51,300 bases of DNA from Fluoribacter dumoffii NY 23 (lineage in GTDB: Bacteria > Pseudomonadota > Gammaproteobacteria > Legionellales > Legionellaceae). The stretch covers positions 1-51,300 of the forward strand of contig NZ_CM001373.1 of the NCBI RefSeq assembly GCF_000236165.1, in the 5' to 3' direction. The translations under genes and the position numbers were made by a program. Position 1 is the first letter of the stretch, and each line of letters opens with the position of its first letter. The notes under the pieces are model-generated. The model saw only the letters and a list, made by a program, of their open reading frames with translations. It ran no database searches and was not told where the DNA came from. This document shows positions 28,046 to 36,782 of the stretch, in pieces.

Positions 28046-29950
28046 TTAAACCGTGAGAAACGCCCGAACACAGCGCACACGGTGGAGGCTAGGCCTGACT
28101 TCAACTCCCTGGGTACTTTGTTGATTGCCAAAAAACTCCTGATACCAGGCATTGCTTTGGGGGCTGCTGTATTCCGTAGAGCTCCAATATCGGCCCGTCA
28201 AGTCCGTCAAAAATCCTAAACTATATAGGTTTGAAAAAATATTTTCTATGCCGCTGGGACAACCCGCATTTGAGCTGTTTGGTAAACTTGGAGTATATAT
28301 TCCCAGCTCACAGATTGCCGGTAAATACCACGTCCCTTGCATTACTGAGCCGCTATTGTCGTTTGTAATTTGATAACATAACGTAGCGGCATTATCAGGA
28401 GGTGTGGCGGGGGGTTGATAAAAAGAGAAAATTTGATTGGTATCACAGGATCCATCCGTGGCGCCATCGCATACATCGCCCCCACTTACAGTAGACGTTT
28501 CGGTGATGCCAGGAATAGAAGTTGTATTTAGACTCCAGACATAGCCAGAACTCTCATCAACATCCTTTACTACATAAATATTGAATAGGCCTTGTACAGA
28601 ATAAATTAAATAATCAAAATAAGAAAATGCTAAGGCGATGCTAGGGGGAGAACTGATATTATCTCCATCAACTAATATTCCGCCTTGGGCAACAGCAGGT
28701 GAAAAAGCGTTGGAAGCAATGTTTATAGTACATGAACCATTACCTCCGATAACAGGACACGTTGTACTACTGACCGTTGTCCAGGCTGAAGGTAAATTTA
28801 TTTTCACGTTATAGGCTGGATTGCTGGTTAGGTTCAAAACGGTAACATTAATCCCCGCAGGATCATCCAGGGGGATAATAGCAGTCGTAGGCACAGAGAT
28901 TGTGGTGGCAGCAACCGGGATAACATTGATGGTAACCGGAATGGAGTTTGAGGTGTTCGCGCCAAAAATTGTTGCTGTGGTAGTTCCTGTAACATTGCCT
29001 GATTGAAAGGTAATTTGGCATGAAGTGTTTGGGGCTAGGGAGCTTGGACAGCTATTGGTGACGACGATATTTAGAGAAGGCGAAGGTGCTAGAGAGGCCT
29101 GCACCACTGATGCATCTAGAGTACCAATATTGGTTACGGTTACGGATTGCGTTTCACCTCCTGCGTGGATATTCAGTGTTGTGGGGGAGACGCTGAGGGT
29201 TGCTTGCGGAATTGTTTCAGTAATCCCTATCGTTACTGAGTTTACGGTGTTAGAGCCTGCAATAGTTACTGAAGTACTGCCTGCATTGGGTCCGGGGGTG
29301 AATGTGAATTGGCAAGAGGCATTGGGAGCCAAGACAGAAGGACAATTACTGGTTACTGAAATGCCAAGACTGGGGGAATTGAATGTAGCCTGTACATTAT
29401 TTGCACCTGCATTTCCACTATTGGTCACCGTAACGCTTTTGGAGGCACCAGCGTAGGTTAAATTGACGGAAGTTGGCGAGGCGCTCAATCTTGCCTGGGA
29501 GCTAACACAGGTCAATGCCCGCATATCGAAAAAGGTCGAGCTAGTGTTTGTACCTTTAACTAATACATTCGAAATTAAAAAAGCTATGGAAGTATTGGTA
29601 AAGAAGGAAATCGTACAACTTTGTCCCGGCGATAACGAGGAAGGGCAGCCATTATTTTGTATAACATAATTAATAAAGTTACTGTCTGAAGAAGAAGCCC
29701 GGATATTCTTGGCGACGATTTTGGAATTGTTCGTTATGGTAACTGCACCTGGTTTAGGAAGGCACTGAGGGCGATTCAGGCTAATCTGGATGACGCAATT
29801 TTGCAGGGAAGTAGCGCAAACCCCAACGGTATCTTCGCTATTAATGCTTAGGGTGGCCAGTTCTCCTGCCGTAGCCGCAGCCCATATGAGGTGTAAAGGC
29901 AAAATGAAAAGCAGAGCAAAATAGAGTCGTTTTGATATAAAGCAACGCAT
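28046..29950 (-). CDS. Secreted Ig-like repeat protein with C-terminal DUF1566 domain
   Basis: A 634-residue exported protein. After a signal peptide (about residues 1-28) come four beta-sandwich repeats of about 90 residues marked by VTVTNSG, CPSVLAPNASCQFTF, CPSSLAPNTSCQITF and related lines. The C-terminal 170 residues carry a DUF1566/Lcl-C-type domain: GTWYLPAICELGIY, RYWSSTEYSS and the final RCVRAF. In Legionella the same domain ends the collagen-like adhesin Lcl. The role is probably surface or secreted adhesion. It is co-directional with the S28 peptidase 27 bases downstream and divergent from the M4 protease. Confidence 0.85.
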   Translation of the reverse strand: MRCFISKRLYFALLFILPLHLIWAAATAGELATLSINSEDTVGVCATSLQNCVIQISLNRPQCLPKPGAVTITNNSKIVAKNIRASSSDSNFINYVIQNNGCPSSLSPGQSCTISFFTNTSIAFLISNVLVKGTNTSSTFFDMRALTCVSSQARLSASPTSVNLTYAGASKSVTVTNSGNAGANNVQATFNSPSLGISVTSNCPSVLAPNASCQFTFTPGPNAGSTSVTIAGSNTVNSVTIGITETIPQATLSVSPTTLNIHAGGETQSVTVTNIGTLDASVVQASLAPSPSLNIVVTNSCPSSLAPNTSCQITFQSGNVTGTTTATIFGANTSNSIPVTINVIPVAATTISVPTTAIIPLDDPAGINVTVLNLTSNPAYNVKINLPSAWTTVSSTTCPVIGGNGSCTINIASNAFSPAVAQGGILVDGDNISSPPSIALAFSYFDYLIYSVQGLFNIYVVKDVDESSGYVWSLNTTSIPGITETSTVSGGDVCDGATDGSCDTNQIFSFYQPPATPPDNAATLCYQITNDNSGSVMQGTWYLPAICELGIYTPSLPNSSNAGCPSGIENIFSNLYSLGFLTDLTGRYWSSTEYSSPQSNAWYQEFFGNQQSTQGVEVRPSLHRVRCVRAFLTV

Positions 29951-30049
29951 GAATTTTATCCTTATAAGTAACAGGCGCGTAGATTATGCAACCATATACA
30001 GGCCCCGTCCATTTTGCAAGAGTATGGTTTATAGTGATTGATTTATTGA

Positions 30050-30067
30050 AAAATAAACGTTTATTTT
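30050..30067. promoter_or_regulatory. 18-base palindrome in divergent promoter region
   Basis: AAAATAAACGTTTATTTT is a perfect palindrome between the divergent Ig-like/DUF1566 and M4 protease genes, 97 bases before the protease start. It is a plausible operator for a dimeric regulator; the cognate protein is unknown. Confidence 0.45.
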
Positions 30068-30163
30068 ATCAGGTTCTCAGTAGAACAAAATTCACACACT
30101 TAGCTTGTGGGTTGTTTATTTTCATGCCATTATGCTGCTATTGTAATTTTTTTGGTGCTTTTT

Positions 30164-31813
30164 ATGATAAAAAAACTTCTGGGTATTTCTCTTGTTTTTA
30201 TCACTTATGATGCATTTGCGGTAACCGAGTTGGATTTATATCAGGCTCCCTTAAGCAGTTTGAAGCAATTTTCACTAAAAAAAACAACTAAAATGACTGC
30301 ACCTTTTGCAGCGATTTCAAAAGAAGAAAAAAATACTTTGCGGCAAATCAATCAGACCCAGGAGCACGCAAAAACCATCATGCGCTACCAACAGATGTAT
30401 CGGGGAATCCCTGTTGTGGGTGCGCAAATTATGGTCACTAAAGAGGATGCACAAGTTAACGGACATTTGCTCAATGACATTCAACTGAATATTCAACCCG
30501 CGCTGAGTCCAAATCAGGCCATTGAACTGGCTAAAAAATCCTGGTTTAGTTTTAATTCCCCCATGCCTGTTTATGAGGAGTTAGGCGAGCTGCAAATCAG
30601 GGCAAATCAGAATGAATTGAAGCTGGTTTACCAAGTATCATTTAAAACAAACCAGGGCGATAATAAGCCGGCACTGCCAATTTTTATCATCGATGCACAC
30701 ACTGGCGATATCCTCGAGCAATGGAATAATATAAAAAATTATCTGGATGCTGGTCCTGGTGGAAATGAAAAGGTCCACGAGTATTGGTATGGAAAAGATG
30801 GCTTACCTTTTTTGGAAGTGTTCCAGCAGGGAAGCCAATGCATCATGAATACAAGCAAGGTAAAACTGGTTAATCTGGAATTTGCCTGGGATTGGAATGA
30901 TCTTTTGAGCACGCCTTTTCAATATCCCTGCAGCAATAATGTAGAAGAAAACATTAATGGGGCGTTTTCCCCAACCAATGATGCCTATTATTTTGGCCAG
31001 ACTATCGTGGATATGTATAAGGACTGGTATGGGATCAATGCATTACAAAATCCCGATGGTACATCAATGCAGTTAGTTATGCGTGTACATTTTGGACAAC
31101 ATTATGATAATGCATTTTGGGACGGACAGTTCATGTCTTTTGGCGATGGGGAGGACTTTTATCCCCTGGTTTCTCTAGACGTAGCAGGGCATGAAGTCAC
31201 CCATGGTTTTACCGAACAACATTCGGGTCTTGAATACCATGATGAGTCCGGAGCCCTAAATGAATCCCTATCTGATATGGCCGGGCAAGCAGCACGTGCT
31301 TATCTTCTGGAAAAATTTCCCCAACTTTATAATAAACTTTATTTGGAGCCAGATACGGTAACATGGGGAATTGGCGAAACTATAGTCCGCGATTCTTTTG
31401 GCAAAGCATTACGCTTTATGGATTTTCCATCTTCAGATGGCAGTTCCGCTGATTGTTTGGACAAGAATTTGGCCCAAAGTCATGGGGCCTATTGCGCCAT
31501 TAGTTATCCTGAATTGGTTGCCTATGCTAAATCCCGTATTCCTAATCCTCAAGAAAGACAAAGTTTTATTGTGCACACAGCAAGTGGAATATTTAATAAA
31601 GCGTTTTATTTATTGGCCAAGAACATAGGGATCAAACAGGCATATCAGATGATGATTATTGCCAATAGTAAATATTGGACGCCGACAACCAACTTTATTA
31701 AAGGTGCTTGTGGAGTACTTTATGCTGCAAAGGATTTAAATGTAAATCACAAAATGGTCAAATCCGTATTTGATCAAGTCGGAGTGGATACTCACAGTTG
31801 CCGGATGATTTAA
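30164..31813 (+). CDS. Secreted M4 (thermolysin-type) zinc metalloprotease
   Basis: Paralogue of the Legionella ProA/Msp protease family. The frame is open from 30107, but ATG 30164 yields MIKKLLGISLVFITYDAFA, a proper signal peptide, so it is chosen (549 aa). The propeptide has FTP and PepSY-like parts (TIMRYQQMYRGIPVVGAQ, LVYQVSFKT). The mature domain holds zinc motif HEVTHGFTE (His343, Glu344, His347), third ligand in NESLSD (Glu367) and the catalytic-His segment QSHGAYCAIS. The mature domain contains several cysteines, probably in disulfides. Export by the type II system is likely. Divergent from the Ig-like/DUF1566 gene; terminator at 31882. Confidence 0.93.
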   Translation: MIKKLLGISLVFITYDAFAVTELDLYQAPLSSLKQFSLKKTTKMTAPFAAISKEEKNTLRQINQTQEHAKTIMRYQQMYRGIPVVGAQIMVTKEDAQVNGHLLNDIQLNIQPALSPNQAIELAKKSWFSFNSPMPVYEELGELQIRANQNELKLVYQVSFKTNQGDNKPALPIFIIDAHTGDILEQWNNIKNYLDAGPGGNEKVHEYWYGKDGLPFLEVFQQGSQCIMNTSKVKLVNLEFAWDWNDLLSTPFQYPCSNNVEENINGAFSPTNDAYYFGQTIVDMYKDWYGINALQNPDGTSMQLVMRVHFGQHYDNAFWDGQFMSFGDGEDFYPLVSLDVAGHEVTHGFTEQHSGLEYHDESGALNESLSDMAGQAARAYLLEKFPQLYNKLYLEPDTVTWGIGETIVRDSFGKALRFMDFPSSDGSSADCLDKNLAQSHGAYCAISYPELVAYAKSRIPNPQERQSFIVHTASGIFNKAFYLLAKNIGIKQAYQMMIIANSKYWTPTTNFIKGACGVLYAAKDLNVNHKMVKSVFDQVGVDTHSCRMI

Positions 31814-31881
31814 TATCTCTTTCGCCAGGGAAATTCAGCAGCGAGGTTTATGCCTGGCTTCTGAATTTAGCCGGCTCTTTC

Positions 31882-31907
31882 GATGCATAAATGCGTCATT
31901 TTTTTTT
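31882..31907 (+). terminator. Intrinsic terminator after the M4 protease
   Basis: GATGC and GCGTC form a short stem (with one G-T pair) around ATAAAT, followed at once by a run of nine T. An alternative longer fold, AAATTCAG with CTGAATTT, lies just before it. Confidence 0.75.
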
Positions 31908-31977
31908 AAGAATAGGGTGCAGCCGAATTTCTGTCTCTGCTTAATTCACAAAGCGCTTTTTTTGCTCTGCATGTTAT

Positions 31978-32005
31978 TTGCTGGACAGTGGAATTAGTAT
32001 ATAAT
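31978..32005 (+). promoter_or_regulatory. Promoter of the TauE-like gene
   Basis: Perfect TATAAT at 32000-32005 with TTGCTG at 31978-31983, spacing 16. It gives a leader of about 28 bases. Confidence 0.5.
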
Positions 32006-32039
32006 TATCGGTTCAATATTTATTTAGGTTGGGAGCTAA

Positions 32040-32957
32040 ATGGTCATCTTTTTTATCACTCTAAGCATTTTGGTGTTAAGCCTGCTTTGCGTAGCCGTGA
32101 TGGTTTTCAAGCTCTTTCGTCAGCCCGCTGAACCTTTATCTTTAATGCAATACCTGAAACTAGGCATCAGCGGAGTAATTGCTTTTATCGCCGACACTTT
32201 GGGTATCGGTAGTTTTGCTGTGAATGTCACCCTGGCAAAAATGATGGGTACCTTCCGCGATGATGAAATGCCTGCTGTGAATAATGGAGCACAGGTTATT
32301 CCCGGTACTATCGAGTCCTTGTTTTTCATGGGTTTGATTGATGTGGATTTAACAACCCTCCTCACTCTAGTTATGGGGACCTGTGTCGGCGGCCTACTGG
32401 GTGGTTTTGTCGTGAGTCACTTAAGTAAGCAAGCGATTCGGTTGGCGATGATTTGCTGTTTTGCGCTGATTATCCTCCTCTTAATTTCACACCAGTTCCG
32501 TTTATTACCTGTTGGAGGTGAGTTAACGGAATTAAGCTCCTGGAAATTAATAATAGGTTTCCTGGCAATGGTGGTTTGCGGTGCTTTAACTTCAGTAGGT
32601 GTGGGATTATTTGTAATGGTACAAGGGGTGCTCTTCCTGATGAATATTTCCCCTGCAGTAGCTTTCCCAATTATGACCACTGCTGGAGCCATGCAGCAAC
32701 CCTTAACTACTTTGGTGTTTTTAAAACACAATAAAATCCCGTTAAAGAAAACCTTGATTCTGAGTCTTTCCGGTTGTTTAGGCGTTCTGATCACTATCCC
32801 AGTCTTTATGCAGTTAACCATTACCTGGCTGCATCTACTTTTGCTATTCATCCTGATTTATAATTTCTTTGCTGTAGGCCGCAGCTATTTGCAATCAAGA
32901 CCCAGCAAAAATTTTGTTCAAACTCCAAGACCATCCCCTCTTGTAGCTGCAGAATAA
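32040..32957 (+). CDS. TauE/SafE family sulfite/anion exporter
   Basis: Integral inner-membrane protein with about eight hydrophobic segments. The inverted repeat of the family shows as GISGVIAFIADTLGIGSFAVN in the first half and LAMVVCGALTSVGVGLFVMV in the second. Characterised relatives export sulfite or sulfoacetate or import organosulfonates; the substrate cannot be told here. GGGAG precedes ATG. It lies 82 bases before darP, with an inverted repeat between, so the two are likely separate units. Confidence 0.85.
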   Translation: MVIFFITLSILVLSLLCVAVMVFKLFRQPAEPLSLMQYLKLGISGVIAFIADTLGIGSFAVNVTLAKMMGTFRDDEMPAVNNGAQVIPGTIESLFFMGLIDVDLTTLLTLVMGTCVGGLLGGFVVSHLSKQAIRLAMICCFALIILLLISHQFRLLPVGGELTELSSWKLIIGFLAMVVCGALTSVGVGLFVMVQGVLFLMNISPAVAFPIMTTAGAMQQPLTTLVFLKHNKIPLKKTLILSLSGCLGVLITIPVFMQLTITWLHLLLLFILIYNFFAVGRSYLQSRPSKNFVQTPRPSPLVAAE

Positions 32958-32965
32958 TAATCCCT

Positions 32966-32998
32966 ACTTTACACGCTCATTTGGTGAGGGTGTAAAGT
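32966..32998. promoter_or_regulatory. Hairpin/operator between the TauE-like gene and darP
   Basis: ACTTTACAC (32966-32974) and GTGTAAAGT (32990-32998) pair perfectly over nine bases, and inside them CTCA pairs with TGAG. TATAGT/TATGAT follows at once (33000-33010), so this dyad sits at the probable darP promoter. It may be an operator, or the terminator of the upstream gene without a T-run. Confidence 0.5.
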
Positions 32999-33039
32999 AT
33001 ATAGTATGATGGCCACATTTTAAGGTTAAAGAATTCCCT

Positions 33040-33519
33040 ATGGACGAACCAGTTAGTAAATCACAGAAAAAAAGAGAAGCCGATTTTTTGCAGAAAATGG
33101 GCGTAAAAATGATTGACTTAAGTTTAGCCAAACTTGATTTACTGCCCCTTCCCGAAAATTTATACAAAGCAATTATTGAAGCTAAGGCAATTAAGAGTCA
33201 TGGTGCTAAAAGAAGGCAAGCTCAATTAATTGGAAAATTGATGCGTGCTGCCGATTATGAAGAAATTTTAGCTGCCTATGAGAGTTTGCTTGCGGAAGAA
33301 AGTGCCCAAACTGCATCTTTCCATGAAGTGGAGCATTGGCGTGATCGATTGATCAACGGCGGTAAAGACGCTTTAACTGCATTTGTAGAAGCTTATCATC
33401 CGGAAGATGTTCAGCATTTAAGACAACTCATCAAAAAAGCTGTTGATGATCAACAGAAAGAAAAAAACTCCGGCGCTGCTAAAGCATTATTCCGCTATTT
33501 GAGGTCATCCATAGAATGA
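33040..33519 (+). CDS. darP: Ribosome maturation factor DarP (YjgA, DUF615)
   Basis: YjgA/DUF615 protein that assists late assembly of the 50S subunit (renamed DarP in E. coli). Family sequences SKSQKKREADFLQKMG, LPLPENLYKAIIEAK and SHGAKRRQAQLIGKLMR are clear. 159 residues is typical. It overlaps rlmKL by four bases, joining two 50S-directed functions in one transcript. Confidence 0.93.
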   Translation: MDEPVSKSQKKREADFLQKMGVKMIDLSLAKLDLLPLPENLYKAIIEAKAIKSHGAKRRQAQLIGKLMRAADYEEILAAYESLLAEESAQTASFHEVEHWRDRLINGGKDALTAFVEAYHPEDVQHLRQLIKKAVDDQQKEKNSGAAKALFRYLRSSIE

Positions 33520-35642
33520 ACTATTCTTTATTCATAAGTTGCCCCCGCGGGCTTGAATATTTATTAGAAGAAGAATTAAAAGCTTTAGGCTTGATGGTTA
33601 CCCGCGTCAATCCGCAAGGGGTTTATGGGGAAGCTAATTTATTGACTCTATATAAATTATGTCTCTGGTCAAGAATAGCCAATCGGGTGCAATTAATTCT
33701 TTTTAGTGGATATGCTGGTAATGAACAAGCACTCCACCAGCTGTGTACCCAATTTCATTGGCAAACCGTGTTTTCACAGGATAAAACCATTGCCATCGAG
33801 TTCCATGGCTCCTCCGAGCAGATTCGCAATACCATGTTTGGCGCGCAGGTAGTCAAAGACGGAATCGTTGATCATTTCCGCCGGCTCAATCATAGCCGTC
33901 CGTCTGTGGATAAGGAAAACCCGCAAATCCTTATTCATGCTTATTTAAAAAATGACGTCGTCACCGTAAGTTTTGACCTTACGGGATACAGCTTGCATCA
34001 AAGGGGATATCGCCGCAAAGCAGGGGCTGCTCCTTTAAAGGAAAATGTCGCGGCTGCACTACTGATGCGGGCCAAATGGCCAGAATTGGCTGCTAAAGGA
34101 TATGCGTTGCATGATCCTTTTTGTGGTGCCGGAACTTTGGTGATTGAAGCAGCAATGATGGCAGCGCATATTGCCCCTGGTTTATTGCGGCAAGATCAGT
34201 CCTTGCAGTATTGGGCGCAGCATCAATCCTCATTATGGGAAAAAATGCGGGTAGAAGCCTTGCAACAAGTTAAACCTGTACCAGTAACTTTATTAGGTAC
34301 TGATGCAGACCACCAAATCATTACCATAGCGCGGGCAAATGCCGAACGTGCAGGTGTTGCCCCCCTGGTAGAATTCAAAACGCAAGCACTAAAAGAAATT
34401 GAAGCGTCAACAACCAAAGGACTGGTCGTATGTAATCCACCTTATGGTGAGCGTCTAAGCGATGTAACCCATCTGGTTCCTCTCTATCAGCAGCTGGGTA
34501 AAGTTTTGCATGCACATTATCAGGGCTGGAAGGCAGCCGTTTTGACTTCAAACCCTATTCTAGCAAAGTCTTTAGGATTACGTGCCAGTAAACAATATAC
34601 CCTTTATAACGGAGCCCTGGAATGCAAGCTTTATTGTTTGGACATTCATAGCGCCAATGAACTTAAAGGGGGGTTGAGCAATGCTGCTTTGTCTGAGAGT
34701 GCCCAGATGCTTCTTAACCGACTGGAAAAAAATTACCGTCATCTGCAAAAATGGGCAACAAAAAACAATATTTCCTGCTTTCGTATATATGATGCAGATT
34801 TACCTGAATATGCCTATGCAATTGACGTGTATAATGATTATGCCGTGCTTCAGGAATACGCTGCTCCTGCAAGCATTCCAGCTCATAAAGCAGAGAAACG
34901 TAGTCTGGAAGTAATGCAAGTTGTTCCCAGGTTATTAAAATTAGAACCCAATCATTTAATAGTAAAACAACGGAAGCCACAAAAGGGCCGTGAGCAATAT
35001 CAAAAATTAGGACAAAGTCAAAAATCGATGGTTGTTACTGAAGGTCAAGCCAAATTAAAAGTTAATTTATACGATTATCTGGATACAGGTTTATTTTTAG
35101 ACCATCGCATTATGCGCTTAAATTTCGCCCAATTAAAACCTGGAACACGTTTTCTTAATTGTTTTTGTTATACCGCCAGCGCCAGTGTACATGCCGCATT
35201 AGCTGGCGCATTAACCACCAATGTCGATCTTTCCAATACTTATTTACGCTGGGCTGAAGACAATTTCAAACTCAATCATCTTGATTTATCCAAACACCAG
35301 TTTGTGCAGGCTGATTGTCGTGAATGGATGAGAGTGACCCGCGAGCGTTTTGATGTTATTTTTCTAGATCCCCCCAGTTTTTCCAATTCCAAACGTATGA
35401 CTGATACCTTGGACATTCAACGGGATCATGTTGTTTTGGTGAACTCGGCAATGCGATTGTTAAATCCTAATGGTGTTTTGTATTTTTCAACCAATTTGCG
35501 GCAATTTAAACTGGAGCCGCTACTCAAGGAAAAGTATTCGGTTCAAGATATCAGTGCGCAAACTATAGATCAGGACTTTAAGCGAAACCAAAAAATTCAT
35601 CACTGTTTTAAAATAATGATGACGCAATTTGCCCCTACTTGA
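33516..35642 (+). CDS. rlmL: 23S rRNA methyltransferase RlmKL
   Basis: Fused bifunctional enzyme that makes m2G2445 (RlmL half) and m7G2069 (RlmK half) in 23S rRNA. From the N-terminus: THUMP domain (FISCPRGLEYLLEEELKALG), first methyltransferase with DPFCGAGTLVIEAA and catalytic NPPYGERL, then the second with FLNCFCYTASASVHAA and DPPSFSNSKRM. 708 residues matches the full-length fusion. ATG overlaps the darP stop by four bases, and the next small gene starts 26 bases after its stop. Confidence 0.96.
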   Translation: MNYSLFISCPRGLEYLLEEELKALGLMVTRVNPQGVYGEANLLTLYKLCLWSRIANRVQLILFSGYAGNEQALHQLCTQFHWQTVFSQDKTIAIEFHGSSEQIRNTMFGAQVVKDGIVDHFRRLNHSRPSVDKENPQILIHAYLKNDVVTVSFDLTGYSLHQRGYRRKAGAAPLKENVAAALLMRAKWPELAAKGYALHDPFCGAGTLVIEAAMMAAHIAPGLLRQDQSLQYWAQHQSSLWEKMRVEALQQVKPVPVTLLGTDADHQIITIARANAERAGVAPLVEFKTQALKEIEASTTKGLVVCNPPYGERLSDVTHLVPLYQQLGKVLHAHYQGWKAAVLTSNPILAKSLGLRASKQYTLYNGALECKLYCLDIHSANELKGGLSNAALSESAQMLLNRLEKNYRHLQKWATKNNISCFRIYDADLPEYAYAIDVYNDYAVLQEYAAPASIPAHKAEKRSLEVMQVVPRLLKLEPNHLIVKQRKPQKGREQYQKLGQSQKSMVVTEGQAKLKVNLYDYLDTGLFLDHRIMRLNFAQLKPGTRFLNCFCYTASASVHAALAGALTTNVDLSNTYLRWAEDNFKLNHLDLSKHQFVQADCREWMRVTRERFDVIFLDPPSFSNSKRMTDTLDIQRDHVVLVNSAMRLLNPNGVLYFSTNLRQFKLEPLLKEKYSVQDISAQTIDQDFKRNQKIHHCFKIMMTQFAPT

Positions 35643-35668
35643 ACTGGATTCGCATACAGGGAGTAAAC

Positions 35669-36034
35669 ATGAAAAAGAGAAGGAAAAAGAATATCTTGAC
35701 ACCCGCTAATGTATACCAGCATATGATGCGTAATGCATTCTTTGGGTTATTGATGACGGCTGCAGCACTCTTTGTAGGGATGTTGGGATATCATCATTGG
35801 GAAAAAATGTCGTGGGTCGATTCGTTCATGAACGCTGCCATGATACTTTCCGGGATGGGACCTGCCTCCAGCTTGGTCACCATTTCTGGAAAAATCTTTG
35901 CGGGATGTTATGCCTTATTTAGCGGGCTGGCATTTATTGCGATTATGGTAATAATCCTTTCTCCGCTTATCCACCAGTTTTTTCGTAAGATTCATTTGGA
36001 AAGTAAAACGATCTACTCTGAAGGGCAGGAATAA
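35669..36034 (+). CDS. Small two-TM membrane protein resembling an ion-channel pore
   Basis: The frame extends upstream into rlmL, but AGGGAG five bases before ATG 35669 defines MKKRRKKNILTP (121 aa). A basic N-terminus is followed by one membrane helix (FFGLLMTAAALFVGMLGY), a re-entrant-like WVDSFMNAAMILSGMGPAS and a second helix (LFSGLAFIAIMVIILSP). This TM-pore-TM order is that of two-TM potassium channels, with GMGP in place of the GYGD selectivity filter. Whether it conducts ions is unknown. It is the last gene of the darP-rlmKL unit. Confidence 0.65.
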   Translation: MKKRRKKNILTPANVYQHMMRNAFFGLLMTAAALFVGMLGYHHWEKMSWVDSFMNAAMILSGMGPASSLVTISGKIFAGCYALFSGLAFIAIMVIILSPLIHQFFRKIHLESKTIYSEGQE

Positions 36035-36035
36035 A

Positions 36036-36054
36036 GATTGCGTCCGCGATTTTT
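36036..36054 (+). terminator. Intrinsic terminator of the darP-rlmKL unit
   Basis: ATTGC and GCGAT form a small stem (one wobble) around GTCC, followed by a run of T, immediately after the stop codon. Confidence 0.5.
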
Positions 36055-36145
36055 CGTAAAACGGTTGAATTTGGATGGAATGCGGTAAGGGAGGTACGCT
36101 GAGTTTCGACCGACCCTTAAGCAGTTTCAAATCCAACCGAGAGAA

Positions 36146-36652
36146 CTATAAAGTATCTTTTTCAGTACCGTATATTTGCACCTTTAGAGAGTGCATGAGT
36201 CCAGCCATGAAAAACAGTTCTGCGACCAGAAACAAAGGTGCAATGAGGGCCTGGCTTAGATTATCCATAAATGCCGGCTTTTTGCCTTCCAGGTAATGAC
36301 CATAAAATTGCAATCCCCAACCTATGACAAAAAAAACTACAAAAGCCCATATGCCCAGGGTTGTAGGACCGTCCTGGCTAAACCAATTAGCGATCATCAG
36401 GAGAAGGATCATGATGGGCGTTAGTGCCAAAGCGAGCTGCCAATTTAAACGAAAATAGTAAATTAAAGCGATTAAGGTCCCCAAGCAGGCAAGGTCCGTT
36501 GCAAAAACACCTGGCATAATGATTTTTATGAAGCCTAGCAAAATCATCAAAGATAAAATAATTAGAGGAACTCCAGCCATGTGAGTATAACGGGTTTTGA
36601 CGTTTTGATGATAGGCTGCATAAAACTGTGCTTGTTCAATAAATGATTTCAT
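36146..36652 (-). CDS. Mpo1-like (DUF962) membrane protein
   Basis: Four hydrophobic segments with the DUF962/Mpo1 signature: FYAAYHQNVKTRYTHMAGVP near the N-terminus and GHYLEGKKPAFMDN late in the protein, the conserved histidines being the metal site. Yeast Mpo1 is an Fe-dependent dioxygenase that alpha-oxidises 2-hydroxy fatty acids; bacterial function is unproven. The frame is open to 36691, but the family N-terminus corresponds to ATG 36652 (168 aa); the ribosome site is weak. Converges on the channel-like gene. Confidence 0.8.
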   Translation of the reverse strand: MKSFIEQAQFYAAYHQNVKTRYTHMAGVPLIILSLMILLGFIKIIMPGVFATDLACLGTLIALIYYFRLNWQLALALTPIMILLLMIANWFSQDGPTTLGIWAFVVFFVIGWGLQFYGHYLEGKKPAFMDNLSQALIAPLFLVAELFFMAGLMHSLKVQIYGTEKDTL

Positions 36653-36782
36653 TTTAAAAAGATTCTGATAGAAGTTATTAAAACATAGCACATTCTCTTG
36701 AAAAAAGCAGTTGTCTGCAGATGGCGATAAGGGGGGCGAAATTCAATAAAATCCGGTTTCGCTTTGCTCCACTGCCATAAGT

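Noticed and set aside
29025..29456. 143-codon plus-strand frame inside the Ig-like protein gene
   Set aside because: It lies antisense within low-complexity Thr/Ser/Asn repeats, which leave the opposite strand open by composition.
29986..30210. 74-codon plus-strand frame before the M4 protease
   Set aside because: It overlaps the protease start in another frame and covers the divergent promoter region; no recognisable protein.
33905..33915. TGTGGATAA inside rlmKL
   Set aside because: A perfect DnaA box by sequence, but isolated inside a gene and far from the origin; chance occurrence is likely.
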